From Bremia lactucae (lineage: Eukaryota; Oomycota; Peronosporomycetes; Peronosporales; Peronosporaceae): DNA of 64,000 bases. Within the stretch, counting starts at the first letter, position 1; each line of letters starts with the position of its first letter. Below, piece after piece: positions 22,090-33,611 of the stretch. The stretch lies in the NCBI RefSeq assembly GCF_004359215.1, contig NC_090611.1, positions 2,888,451 through 2,952,450 on the forward strand, written 5' to 3'. The notes under the pieces were generated by a model that saw only the letters and a list, made by a program, of their open reading frames with translations, searched no databases and had not been told where the DNA came from. Both the position numbers and the translations under genes were made by a program.

Positions 22090-22559
22090 GTACAAAAGAT
22101 TACCATTAAAATTAGTTTAACTTATAATAGTATTTTTTACAGTGTAGGTGAGGTGCCTCGAAACTTTATGTAAATGAAGCTAAGGGTCTTTAGCTTAAAG
22201 GTCTAGGCTAAGACTTTGAAATTAAGAGAAAGTAAAACTGTATCAGTATATTAAGATTCCTACGTAACGATCTTCTATCTACTACTGAACTTATAATGCT
22301 AATGACTAAATAAGTATGGCGCCTCCTTGCCATCGCACGCGTGTCTTATATCGATTGGCGAGGTTGATTGAGACTTAAACCAACCAATCAATAGAGTTGA
22401 TGTCTTATTGCATCAATATTATTAAATTTGGACATATTAAAACTATTTAAGTCAAAATTATTAATTTTAAACTTCTTCATCTGTTTCCTCTCATAAAAAA
22501 TAATATTTAGTATTCCTCGTATATGAAATAATACTTATGTAACGGGACACCCCGTTACG
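22090..22559 (-). repeat. Gy-C 5' LTR
   Basis: Minus-strand start CGTAACGGGGTGTCCCGTTA at 22559. It contains the block CGATCTTCTATCTACTACTG (plus, 22269) shared with 15738. The inner end near 22090 is diverged and the expected primer-binding site is not readable. Confidence 0.65.
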
Positions 22560-22660
22560 TGTGCGGTGCGCAAGGAGGCGCCATACATAGTTTGTTATTA
22601 ATATAATAAAGTCAGTAGTAGATAGAAGCTTAATACATAAATACTGTAATCATACCGGGA
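22560..22660 (+). repeat. Gy-C LTR fragment, opposite orientation
   Basis: GTGCGGTGCGCAAGGAGGCG and the following ATACATAGTTTGTTATTAAT are the reverse complement of 15780-15815, so an LTR piece in plus orientation abuts the 5' LTR of the minus-strand copy. Cut by the Gy-B LTR at about 22664. Confidence 0.7.
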
Positions 22661-22663
22661 TTA

Positions 22664-23188
22664 AGTTGCCCTGTGTTCACTATCCCCGTTAAGTACACTT
22701 CGTGTACTTAGCGGGGATGGTCAAATACTTAAGTGAAGTAATTGGACCCACCCTTGTTTTTGTGATGCACAAAGGTGCATTCACATTGGAAGGGATGACG
22801 CTAGGCGTCATCCAAGATACGAGGTATTTAGAATAATACGCTCTCAATTCTGAGTGCATATCTACAGAGACGGCTTCATGATTGGTTAAAATGGTTTTAT
22901 ATTTAATACGACTGAATATAAATCAGTCTGAAAACTACCTTCTAGTTCGTAAGTGCGCACGGATTACCACTCCCGTGACGTCTCTTTAACTAAGGCTAAT
23001 AATTTGTTAGGTGAGGTCGTACACGCTCAGAGATGCAGGTTGTAGGAAGGATTTTGAAGTGCGACTAAGTGTAGGCGGGCACGTCTATTGCGGCTACGCT
23101 CTACTAAAGCACACACCTTAGCACAACGAAGAAGCGCTTTGACCGTCTTCTCTCACGTGCAGTAACGTAGTTGATGGGCGCCTAAACG
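22664..23188 (+). repeat. Gy-B 5' LTR with inverted 3' end and PBS
   Basis: Plus orientation to 23011, where GGTGAGGTCG is reached; 23012-23188 is then the reverse complement of the expected continuation (LTR end, primer-binding site and gag leader), after which ACGTGAGGATGAGCC resumes normally. See the finding on the microinversion. Confidence 0.8.
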
Positions 23189-23193
23189 TGAGG

Positions 23194-24170
23194 ATGAGCC
23201 TCAATATCGATTGGGCTCCTTCCCCCTATCCCTCCGATCATCGTCGAAAGTTGGCTGAGCACATGACGCAGGGACTTGGTGAACAAGCCCTGGCGAGGCC
23301 CTTAAGCAGTCCTCCTGAGCAACATGTTGCTCAGTTGGAGCCAGTTTGAGGCGTTCGTGCACGGACAGCGAAGAGTCGCGTCCGACGCATCGAGCTATGC
23401 TGCGGCGGAGTTCGTGACCGAGACTTAGGATGGGCTTAGGAGAGAACAGGCTCAGAGCGAGGCTCTCAACAGGACTGTTGAGATGCTCTCCGCCCGGCCG
23501 CATCAGCCGAGGCCCATTGGGATGGACCCGCCCCATTTCGATGAAACTGCAGCGCACGCGATTGTATAGCGGACAGAAAGGCTTTCCCTACATGGGGAAT
23601 CTTTAAGGAAAAGATTCGCTCTATCTACCAGCCGCCAATCAACGAGGTGTTGCTTCAGGCGTGCTTCTTTGGAACGCGATAGGCGATGCGATATCTGCAA
23701 GCTTATGTGCAGGAGATACACTCGCTGTCGGCATCCTTTACCGAAGGTCTGATTCCGAAGCACATTAAGGTGCCCACATTTATGAACAGGCTACGGCACG
23801 GCCCATCACGACAGGCCCTTTTTAAAAAAGTGCCGTCGACAATAGAAGGGCAATTCACATTGCCTTAGTTGAGAAGCAATCCTTCAACAGTGCATTGGCG
23901 CCAGCTTTGTATAAGCCGTCGGCCAAGAGGTCGGATGCCACTCTCATGGAGTTGGGCAATTCAGATATTGTCTGCTTCAAATGCGGAAAGCGCTGTCATA
24001 TGATGGCTCGCTGCAATGCCAGGGTCCCGGCTGGGGCGAAGATGCCCATCAAGAAGACTCCCTACCCAAAGGGCGATGGCAAGAACCAGCGTGCGAGACG
24101 CATGAGTTCTGTATCGACCACTCAGGGGTCGGGAATGCAGCAGCGCAGTAGGGGCGGGATGCCCTACTGA
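23194..24170 (+). pseudogene. Gy-B copy 2: gag with zinc knuckle
   Basis: Start MSLNIDWAPSPYPSDHRRKL at 23194, homologous to 17235 (minus); stop in PPEQHVAQLEPV. Capsid words resume in other frames, for example AMRYLQAYVQEIHSLSASFT (23683) and IKVPTFMNRLRHGPSRQALF. The zinc knuckle CFKCGKRCHMMARC (C-x2-C-x4-H-x4-C) is at about 23971-24012. Broken. Confidence 0.8.
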
Positions 24171-24179
24171 CGCGGACTC

Positions 24180-27100
24180 TGAAGCTACCCTTAAGTTCAG
24201 AGTTGCCGAACAAATGGGTAGCATAGTCCCTGAGGTCTCAAAATTTCGGACCTCAACCCTGCTGGTCTATAGTGCTCGAGTACGAGTCTATGACCATGTG
24301 ATGACCTTCCTTGTCTATTCAGGTGCATCACAGGATTCTGTAAAACTCGCAGCGCTAAAACAGAGACCGGCGGTGTTTGAGTCGCTTTTGCCTGGATGAC
24401 AAGCGAGAAGAGGCGACCGTTCATTAGCGAACGGCGCGATCGCTAAGTCTGAGAGAGTTCAGATAGAACTCGCCTTCAGCGTAAGTGACTTCTCTTGTAA
24501 AGAAAAGTTCACAGTGCTAGGTATGGAGAGTCCTTATGACCTCAGCCTAGGCATGCCATGGTTGGCAATACACAACCATGGATAGACTGGCGTACACGCA
24601 CAGGTGCGAACTCTACGCAGGACACCGAAAAGATGTGCTCTTGCGAGAGGCTTATGCAACTGATGTCGTATCGAACACAGTTGAGGGTGCGTTGACGGGA
24701 TGTCAAACGTCACCTATCCTACCCAGCTCGTTGAAATGGGGTGGTAAAAGGACGATGACAAGTAGTCATGTGTCCCATGCTCCTGCACAGAGATAAAGCC
24801 TGTGGCAGTTGACGGCGAGCTGACAGGAAGTCAAGCGTTGCATGAACCGGCACATTGCCTAAAGCCTGGTGCGGTTGGAAAGGGTGCGCTAGCCAGGAGA
24901 GTAATCGAACCCGCTTTCCAGTCAAAGGTCGTGGTGACTCGAAGAACGAGTATCCTACAGATTATGACGATCAAAGGCACGTCTAAACAAGTGACCTTTG
25001 GGTCTGATCCTATTGAAGAGGACAAGTCTTCGAACGAGGTGTTCGAGGCCGTCAAAGAAAAAATTGCGGAGGCAACCAACCTCAGTTGAGATGCTTGGCA
25101 AGTCTTTAAATCTGCCGAGGAGATAGTGAAACTTCTAAAGATGTCATGGCATCTGTTCCTTGTCGAATAAAAGAAAGGAAAGATCCACGAAATAGTCACA
25201 CCAGTTCCAGAAGAGAAGTAGGTGGACTGTACGAGAGCGTCCTAGAAACGGATAAAAAGAAACGGTTCGCTGCTCAAGACTGGGACAGAGGCTTGATCAC
25301 AAATTGAACAGTCAATCCTTGAGCGACAGTCCGTTCTTTGAGGTTCTGTGGAAACATCGCGATGTGTTCCCAGGTAAAGTGCCGAGCCGCCTAGCAGCAG
25401 ATAGGGGCATCGGGCACGAAATAGACCTCGAAGCTTGCACCAAGTATTTTGTGACCAGGCAATGACCCTTGCCGAAAGAACAAGTTGATTATATCGATGA
25501 GTTCTTCGACAAGCGAGCCAAGGCGGTACATTTACGTCAGAGCAAGTCGCCTAACTGGAGCCCGACATTTTGTGTGCGTAAAGGCACATGTGGATGGCGC
25601 GTGGTTCATGCTTACAATAAGCTGAACACCGCTCCCATACCGGCGCAAATGCCAATTTTCGCGAATAGATGTTCTGTTGAACTCCATGGGAAAGTCAACT
25701 ATCTTTTCCGCGTTGGATTAAAAAGATGGCTACTATCAGGTACTCATGAGAGAGTCAGATGTAGCCAAAACGGCAGTAAGCAAGCCCCAAGCGGTATCCT
25801 CTGGGGTGGCTTGTGATGCCCTGAGGTTTGAAAGACGCACCGGCGTCAACAAACCAAGTGATGGCTCTCGTGATGCATCAGCACCGTGCCTATCCGCCCC
25901 ATTACTTTGAAGGTGTACTCGTTCATATTAAGGCCGAGGACGGGCTGACCGCAATAGAGTCAAACGCACGTCATATAAATGCTTTGTTGCAGACACTGGG
26001 TGACGCACAATTGTACGTTAATTAACAAAAGTGCATCTCACAGGTCCCCCAGATGCCTGTGCTGGGCTGCATCGTAGGTACACATGGTGTACGAGCAGAC
26101 CCAGACAAGGTAGATTCAGTAAAGGAATGGCTAATTCCATGATATGTGGAGGATCTGCGCCAATTCTTAGGGCTCACTAATTACTTACATAGGTATAGCA
26201 AAAATTATGCTGAGCGAACTAAGCCATTATCTGACCTCCGTAAAAAGGACGCATAATTGGTTAAACTGAAAGAACTAGAAGATGCCTTCACATCAGTGAA
26301 GCAATCTTTTGAAGAGGCACCGGCCTTGGCATTACTAGACGCGGATAAGCCCTTTAGCGTCGTCTGCGATGCAAGTAATTTTGCAGTCGGCAGCGCGCTC
26401 ATGCAGAAGAATGACGACGGCGTCGACCGTGTCATTTCTTATCAGTCCGGGCTTTTAAAAGCCGCGGAACTGAATTACCCTGGGCATGACAAGGCGCTAC
26501 TTGCAATAAAATATGCTCTTGTTAAGTTTCGAGTGCACCTATTGACACCCAACCATTTGTGGCTTATACGGATCACGCATCATTGCGGACCGCAATAGAT
26601 TCACCGCACCTATTGCCTAACATGCCAAGATGATTTACTCTCTTTTCTGGAACTAGTTTTAAAATTGAATACAAGCCTAGTAAGTTGAATGTCTTGGCTA
26701 ACGTTTTATCGCGCACACCAGACTTCGAGGTAAGACACCAGGAAAGTGTCTAGTGCTAAAGCACAATCTGAGCTTATAACATTGGCAGCCATTAAGGCCC
26801 ACCACGTAACGAGCTCGTTAGCCTCTGAAATACAAGTGAGCTACAGTCAGGACGACCTTTGTCGCCTGCTGTTGGATCACTTTGGTTGACGAAAGGTAAC
26901 CCTTCCGTCGCACCTGAAAGCTAAGCTAAATCGCTTTAGCTACAGCGATGACCTGTTATGGCATCAGCTGTCACCTTGTGATCCCTTAAATCTTTGTGCC
27001 TCATGACACAGATCTCAAGCTGGTGATCCTTCACGAGCTCCATGATACATCATCTAGTGGGCATCTTGGCCGTGAAAAGACATTCTTACGAGCATCAGAG

Positions 27101-28620
27101 GAATTTTCGGTGGCCACACCTATATCGATGGGTGGACAACTATATCTGCTCTTGCGACCAGTGTCAGCGCATTAAGCCTGCACCGTCCAGCAGTACGCCA
27201 CTGAAGCCGCTACCCATTCCAACAAATTGTTGGACTTCAGTAAGTCTGGACTTCATGTTTGGCATGCCGTCCGGGGAAGAATCGGACGGGGCTCGTCGTC
27301 TTTGTAGACAGACTGAGCAAAATGGAGCATTTAGCACCATGTAATCGATCACAGGCAAGGAGGTAGCTCTCTTGTTCCTGGATCATGTTTCCGACTACAC
27401 GAGATGCCTGAGTCCATAGTATCGGATCGGGATCCATGTTTTACGTCTGTTTTTTGGCGGCATGTGTTAGAGCTGCTAGGTAGCAAGCTCCACACGTCGA
27501 CCGCAGATTATCCCCAGACCGTTGGTCAAACAAAACGTGCCAATCAGGTCGTGGCGGATGTATTACACACGAAAGCGACTCCGGAAGAATGGAGATAACA
27601 ATTGCCTTTTGTGGACTTCGCGATCAACAACAGTTTCCACGCCTGTGTAGCTAAGACACCCTTTTTATATTAACGTACTGCGCCATCCTCGGACGCCAGT
27701 CTCGTTTGTGCGCAGCCCGAGTCTTCGCGGGGGAGAGCCCCTCAACACGCTCGGTGCGAAAGAGAGGCATACTTTCGTCAATATGACGATGACCCGAGAG
27801 GTTATCATCTCAAAGACAGAAACTTGCCCTAGTGACCCTGCCGGTTCGGCAATGGTGAGTATGGAGCACGGCAAGGAACCTTGTGCTTCCAAACAGTAAC
27901 AATGTTTCGTTATTTACAATTACGTCCTATGACCGACCTCTCGGCGGTGTCATAGGCGAGTTGGATGCTAAAAGCGTGAGCGAGGCTTAACGCTTTGTGG
28001 ATAAGCGATTAGCCATCTCACGAAAAGTCCGTGACGCGGTGGCAAGCGCACAGGATAAACAAAAAGAATATTTTGACCGAAATGGTCGCAAAAAAAATTA
28101 CCGTACCTAAAAATGCAATTTCTGTTCGACCTGGAGGTACTCCGAAGTTATTGCCGCGTTTTGTTGGGCCGTTTACGGTGGTAGAAGAGGTTAGAGACCT
28201 AAATTATAGGCTCACCCTTCCCCCGTATATGAAGACGCACCCTGTCTTCTAGGTGGTCATCTGAAACGATATGTTGATCCAGAAGAGATCGCATACCCCC
28301 ATCTATCTAAGGAGAACGATGGTGACGCCGATTGTAAGTCGAGTGTCGATCGGGTGCAGGAGGCGGTGAAGGTGAAAAACTTTAAGCCGAATGACTCCTC
28401 CCACCCCAATAAGGACTCGGAGCGAGGGATACCATGCGCGCAATGCGGGTCCCTCAGAATCAATTTCTACTGGATGTCAAGCCGAAGTTTCCTGACGATC
28501 CTTCGCTCAGACATCATAAAGATCCGAGGTAAGTCGCAAGACTTGACCCTCGAGACCCCTAATGCGTCGTACAGCAGCGCTAAACGCCTGCGACTAAACC
28601 GACGAAGGTGAGGCAGCCGC
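24180..28620 (+). pseudogene. Gy-B copy 2: pol
   Basis: Protease part YDLSLGMPWLAIHNHG near 24540 (active site degraded to VYSGAS). Reverse transcriptase from about 25460 with WRVVHAYNKLNTAPIPAQMP; the YFDD box is altered near 25900 (YFEGVLVH). RNase H PFSVVCDASNFAVGSALMQK (26350). Integrase core SIVSDRDPCFTSVFWRHVLE (27410) and VGQTKRANQVVADVL, and end LPRFVGPFTVVEEVRDLNYR (28155), followed by LKRYVDPEEIAYPHLSKEND. Many stops. A second, shorter copy lies at 47526-49670. Confidence 0.85.
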
Positions 28621-28748
28621 GATTAGGTGGGCGAAATTGCCACTCCTATCGGGCGCCGTCTGTACTGATGGATGCGGGTGGGAATCAATGCACCTTGTGA
28701 GAAGGTTGCTCGCCCACCGCACCTGAGGCAAAAGTTTCAATTTTTCGT

Positions 28749-29781
28749 CTAGTGGAGGGGATACTCGAAGAGTTTCGACTCTTGGGAACCGATCGATAAC
28801 GTACGTATTGATGTACCCGGCCTGGTGACTGACTGCCTATGAAAAGGAGCATCAGCTGAGGCCTCTTCGCTAGTCTCAGATGAACTAGCAGGAGTAGCGT
28901 GGTGATAATAATCAGTAGGTACAGTACCGCCCATAATTTCTTTTACACGCAAGCGGGTGAAGTTAATTCGCTGCGACCACTGTTTCACTGCATCGTAATG
29001 CGGCCAAAAGCGGCGCGTGAATTCCGCCTATATTGGTCGGGCGTTTCATTTGAGCGCAACACGACCGGGATCGAAGGCATACATCCCAGTGATTTCCCCT
29101 GAGCTTTTCATGAATTATAGACGCCATAATAATTTTGAGGGTCTAAATAGCGCGCTCTAGGAGCGACTCTTTTGGCCCGTTGATATGAGGCCATTGAGAT
29201 CAAGGGGGCATTAGTGGTGTGCCACCCGTCCATATCTACGTTCGATACGCTGGTTTGTGATACCGACTGTAAGCCGTCGGTGGAGCTTTACGCTCAGGCT
29301 GTTCTGCGTCAGAACCGTTGTGAATGATCGTCTGACTGCAGGTGTTGTAGGTTTACCCAAGTGAGAAGCGGCTGCGCCTTTAGGGGCAGCGCTCTCATTT
29401 ATGGTCCCTACGCTAGCCAGCGAAGACGACGAGGCACATTAGAAAACTTTGCTGTCTCCATGGTAGGAGTATTGAGTAAAGTTTGAATAAAGCGCCATCA
29501 TCCTTTATCATTAGCTCGCTGTATTCATCACTACTATAAGGTGATGGAAGCGGTGTCGACCTATTGTAATCGGCAACGAGCGACGGATCTACATCCTCAC
29601 TGTGAAAGTGGGATGGATTATTTAGCCCAGTTTACAGCGCGACAGCAGCAGCAGTAGCTGTCGGCGTTGTGACTGTGGCACTGAGTGACGGCGGCGTGCT
29701 AACGCAGCGCGTGCGCTTCGTGCGTGGTTGAGTGGGTGACTTTGCAGACGACGCACCAGTGTTGCCCTTTTTAGGTGGCAT
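28749..29781 (-). pseudogene. Gy-B antisense ORF (aORF-B), copy 2
   Basis: Minus-strand frame opposite to the element: MPPKKGNTGASSAKSPTQPR at 29781, basic TKRTR, stop in the Ala/Thr-rich part near 29640, and at 28988-28749 QRINFTRLRVKEIMGGTVPT followed by a Ser/Glu stretch and a C-terminal tail. It matches 7163-8310 in order and words. The start lies about 130 bases inside the polypurine tract in both copies, so the antisense promoter would sit in or near the 3' LTR. Function unknown. Confidence 0.6.
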
Positions 29782-29914
29782 GCTTGGCGCCGTGTATGTA
29801 CACACAGGTCGCTAGAGTGAGTGAGAGAGCTAAAGCGGCACGTAAAGCAGTCCGCCGTTTCTCACTCCTCTTTGACGAATTTGCAAAATGTAAATTCGGT
29901 CTTATAGGGGGGGG

Positions 29915-30446
29915 GGTAACGGGCTAAAGTTGTCCTAATGTTACACAATCTTCGTTAAGTACACTTTGTGTACTTAGGGGATGTTCAATTACTTCAGTAA
30001 TGTTATTGTGGGTGTGGTACACATTGTGACCCACCCTTGTGTATCTGATGTCCCTGAAGGCATTCACGTTAGCGAAGATGACGTCTAGCGTCATCCGTTA
30101 CGCGAGGTATCTAAAAATATACGCTCGCAACAGATATTAGTGTCTCTCTACAGAGATGGCTTTTTAAGATTGGTTAAAAATGGGTATTTCTATTTAATAC
30201 GATTAATTTGAAATTACAAATCAGTCTAAAAACTACTATCTACTTGACAAGTGCGCACGAGGAGTCGGGTTACCGCTCCCGTGACGACACGTATATCAAA
30301 GCACCTATTGCGTTGGGTGAGGTCGCTAAGGCGCCCACCACAACAACCCTCACTGCTCGTGAGAGAAGTCGGTCAAACCGCTTCGTCGTTGTGCTAGGGT
30401 CTGTACTTAAGTAGAGCGTGGCCGCATTAAGACGTGCCCGCCTCCC
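29915..30446 (+). repeat. Gy-B 3' LTR
   Basis: GTAACGGGCTAAAGTTG ... GACGTGCCCGCCT, directly after a run of ten G (polypurine tract). The end is slightly degraded near 30441-30446. Confidence 0.85.
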
Positions 30447-30702
30447 TCATATTATAACGTTCGGGTCATGCTGCGTCTAGACGGGCAGCAGGATTCACGA
30501 ATGCCGCTAAATTCAGTTTACAAACGTCGGTGCCAAAGTCAGAATCCTTGAGAAAACACTCTACCCGTAGCTATCATCATTGCTTCTTTCATCTACAAGT
30601 ATAACCCGTTCGGAATATAAATGTCTCCAAAGCCGAGTTGAGCGACGAGGCAGCATTAAATCCGCAAAGTAAAACTCCGCGTGCAACTTGCGCCACAACT
30701 TA
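30447..30702. other. Single-copy-looking spacer
   Basis: Between the Gy-B 3' LTR and a solo Gy-A LTR. No coding motif or repeat recognised; it may be displaced promoter DNA of the gene at 31589. Confidence 0.4.
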
Positions 30703-31274
30703 TGTGAACCGGGGCACTACTACTTGTACTGCTTGAATACAAGTCCACTTCGCACTGGTTCAGTTGCGAGTGGTGCCTCACGTTATTTCATGTACACTAG
30801 TACGTGCAGAGGAAGACTTCTCTTTAAGGTAACTAGCTTAAAGAGGGTAAAATGAAAACTGTATTAAATAATTAAGTGTCTCTTTTCTATCTTTGTAAAT
30901 GCCAACTTAATTATAATCTAATACTTAACATGTAATTGAATTCTTATTTCTATCTTATCTGTAACTCTCTCTTTGATTACTCCTACAGCTCATTAGTCTG
31001 CGGAATAAATAGGTATAATGATAAAAAAATAATATGAATAAATTAAAACTAGAATAGACTTTTTCTTTTTTTTAAATAAATTTTTATCTTAAAAAAAGCC
31101 CTTTAAAATAAAAAAAAATAAAATTAAAAAAATAGAAGCCTATACCTTTTTATGGATAAGAATTCTGAATATTACTACATAAAGTAATATCCTCCAATAT
31201 TATCTACCTTTTAGATAATATATTAATTTACAACCTCTAAGTGTTAATTTCATGTAACGATACACCCCGTTACA
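30703..31274 (-). repeat. Solo Gy-A LTR with AT-rich insertion
   Basis: Minus strand TGTAACGGGGTGTATCGTTA (31274) to GTGCCCCGGTTCACA (30703). No internal region on either side. It is about 120 bp longer than other copies because of an A/T-only-like block at about 31018-31140 splitting the GGTATAATGGCCTATACC segment. Flanking 5-mers ACTTA and TTGTG do not match. It sits about 315 bp upstream of the start of the next gene. Confidence 0.85.
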
Positions 31275-31588
31275 TTGTGACTGACATAATTACGGGCGCT
31301 CAGCACAGGTTGCTGCAAGTCCAGCAGCCCGGATCTGAAGCCATAATACCCAAGAAATTGCCTCGGCTGACAATGCCGACTATCCCAACAACCGCTTTTC
31401 CTCGTCGTTGAGTTGCAAGAACGCAATGTTGATTTCTGTTTTTTCACCTAAACCCCTCGAATTCGCTACCGAGTTCCAGATCAGCGCTCGACTTTCGTCA
31501 CGCATTGCACCGAACAGATCATTGTTACTTCGGACCTGACGGAGCCATTGCTCTTTTCTCCCCAAGCTCCGCGTCACCTTTTAATACG

Positions 31589-32812
31589 ATGGACGACTGC
31601 GTTCAGGCCGCCGCCAACACGGGCATGTTTTCACTGTGCTCTGAGCTGACCCTACGCCGGATCTGCTCTCGTGCCAAGGCCGTGTCATATCCTAAGAATG
31701 CCATCGTGTATCGCCAGGGCGAAACGCAGAACGAGATGCTGCTGCTGAAGCAGGGAAGTGTGGAGAGTACGAAGATTATAGAGGGTCAGGAGCACACGCT
31801 TGGAATTACGTCAAGTGGAGCAGTGAGCTCCAACCATGCACTCGTGCAGGACCCTGCGGCCGTGACGGTGCGCTGTCTCACTCCCGTGTCGGGCTTCTCG
31901 CTGCAGAGCGCCGAGCTGAACGAAGTACTCGAGGACAGAACGGCTGCGCGCGAGGTGATGCATAGCCTGAGCAAGGAGATTCGACGACAAGCCTCACTGC
32001 TGCAAACGCCGCTTTTCGAGCAGCACGCAAAACCCACGCCTTACTTTGCCACGTCCGTTGCTGCTTCCATCGAGTCGTTCTACCGTAGTGGTATGAACTC
32101 GCTATTAAACGCCCGCCTCACGGGCCAACCCGTCGCTAGGCTCTTTCCAGAAATGCATCTGCAAATTCCCACGCGCATGTTATACATCAATGGTTTCAAA
32201 GGCATTCGTCATTTGCTTGAGAGGAATGTCGACGTCGAGCAATACGAGTATCCGCTGCTTGTACGTCTCTTGGAGGCAGTGTCACCTGGCGTTATCATGA
32301 CGCCTGTTAGCAGCATGCTTGAAGCCTTTAATGCTGGCCACATGAATCCGGAGTCGCTGGCCACGCGCTGGATCCGAGGCACAGCTCCGCGAATGCTACG
32401 TGAAGTGATTTTTGGAGTTGGTTTGAACCAATTGTCTGACTACTTTGAGGAGCGCTTGTCCTTGACGTCAAGCCCCGCGTTGAATAATGCCATTGGAAGC
32501 ATGGCGGCTGGTGTCGTGTCTGGTTACCTGTCGCATGTACCGCATAATTTGTCGACGATGAAGCTTATGCATCCCCAAAAGAGCTATGGCCAGCATATGG
32601 ACGACTTTATTCGGCGCGCAGAGGTGCGTGTACCTAACACAGTATCTCCTCGTCAGCGTTACATGGCGGCCACGGCGCTTGCGCTTTTGTTCCCGAAAGG
32701 CTTGACGGTGCGTACTTCGCAGATTGTGGGTTCGTTCATTATCCTGAACGGTACGATCAACTCTCTCAAAGACATCGATTTCAATACAATTAAAGGCTAC
32801 TTGTCGACCTAA
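31589..32812 (+). CDS. Cyclic-nucleotide-binding domain fused to mitochondrial-carrier-like protein
   Basis: Predicted 407 residues, one exon. Residues ~1-130 look like a CAP/CNB-fold domain: FSLCSELTLRRICSRAKAVS, then YRQGETQNEMLLLKQGSVE, the conserved beta-strand pair. The phosphate-binding cassette is altered: QDPAAVTVRC where canonical cAMP binders have PRAATV, so the usual Arg is missing and ligand binding is doubtful. Residues ~145-390 resemble a mitochondrial carrier (SLC25)-like fold, with RWIRGTAPRMLREVIFGVGL like the G-x-x-P-R-x-x-R signature of a carrier repeat, and hydrophobic helices (AAGVVSGYLS, MAATALALLFPKGL, IVGSFIILNG). Start chosen at 31589 (TACGATGG context) rather than 31505, whose 28 extra residues look like translated leader. 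It converges on CAP. Function inferred only. Confidence 0.75.
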   Translation: MDDCVQAAANTGMFSLCSELTLRRICSRAKAVSYPKNAIVYRQGETQNEMLLLKQGSVESTKIIEGQEHTLGITSSGAVSSNHALVQDPAAVTVRCLTPVSGFSLQSAELNEVLEDRTAAREVMHSLSKEIRRQASLLQTPLFEQHAKPTPYFATSVAASIESFYRSGMNSLLNARLTGQPVARLFPEMHLQIPTRMLYINGFKGIRHLLERNVDVEQYEYPLLVRLLEAVSPGVIMTPVSSMLEAFNAGHMNPESLATRWIRGTAPRMLREVIFGVGLNQLSDYFEERLSLTSSPALNNAIGSMAAGVVSGYLSHVPHNLSTMKLMHPQKSYGQHMDDFIRRAEVRVPNTVSPRQRYMAATALALLFPKGLTVRTSQIVGSFIILNGTINSLKDIDFNTIKGYLST

Positions 32813-33611
32813 GCGTTGACGAGGACTACACGATTGACAAGGAGACAATAGGTAGTGGCACTTTCTCGATAGCAACAAACCAGTCATAGTGGTTCGAATG
32901 CGTGGAGGAAGGATGCGTGCGTGGAGGAAGGATGCGTGCGTGTCAGCTTTGTTTAAAATTGACACAAATGTTACCCAATTCAGTAATGACTGACTTTACA
33001 GCCGAAATACGAGAATTACAGAGGAATGTTGAGTAGGTTACAGCAACCTCATTGCTAGATGGCTATTGGCCTTAAATTGGGCTGCTAAGCCATGCTTAAC
33101 TCAATTTAACAACGGCACCGAGACAACTGTCTTTCGTTTCAAGCAAACTTGACGAAGCCGAAGCAATTTTCATTCGGGTGCTAGTTTACGGTTTTTCATA
33201 ACAGTTTCGCCTACCTGCATTCGCATATCCCAAAAGGTTTTTTCTGCCTTCATAATTCCATCTTTGAGACGTATGAATTTCTTATCAAAAGCATTCGGAT
33301 CGTCATTGCCGATATATACTGTATTTGCAGCGCCCCAGGAAAGTAAGAAATTGTAGATTGTATTAGTTTGAGTACGGATTTACATTCGCGAAATGTTACG
33401 GAAGGCCACTTAATATTTGTAGCGCTTCGCCGCACACTAAGTATGATTGGTTTGTATGATTACGTTAGACAAGCTTTTCTTAATAAATAAAAAAAGAAAA
33501 GCAACTTCAAGTTCAATTTCAATCACAAAAGCAATAAAACCAACCTAGAAGATCCGTCTTCAGCACGCGCTGTTTGCTAAGCCACTCTTCAAAAAATTTA
33601 AGTGGCTAAGC
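32813..33611. other. Convergent intergenic space, no gene
   Basis: Between the 3' ends of the carrier-like gene and CAP. It contains a short tandem duplication of GTGGAGGAAGGATGCGTGC at about 32902-32940 and an AT-rich tail. Small open frames (for example 33250-33435 minus) have no recognisable motif. Confidence 0.5.

Larger units (their letters stand above)
15528..22559 (-). mobile_element. Gy-C copy 1, Ty3/gypsy element, composite and rearranged
   Basis: Minus-strand order: 5' LTR (22559 to about 22090), gag from 21980, protease, reverse transcriptase, RNase H (to about 18340), scrambled integrase pieces (16771-18340, including an inserted Gy-B 5' end), antisense ORF (16201-16764 on plus), polypurine tract (CCCCCC near 16047 on plus) and 3' LTR (about 16040-15528). 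No frame is intact. Confidence 0.75.
22664..30446 (+). mobile_element. Gy-B copy 2, near full-length Ty3/gypsy element
   Basis: Order on plus: 5' LTR (22664 to about 23100, locally inverted), gag from 23194, protease, reverse transcriptase, RNase H, integrase to 28250, linker to 28620, antisense ORF 29781-28749, polypurine tract (run of G at 29907-29916) and 3' LTR 29915-30446. About 7.8 kb. Every coding frame has stops. No chromodomain is recognisable after the integrase. Confidence 0.85.

Noticed and set aside
32468..32965. 165-residue minus-strand frame overlapping the carrier-like gene end
   Set aside because: Basic, low-quality composition typical of a complementary-strand shadow; no motif.
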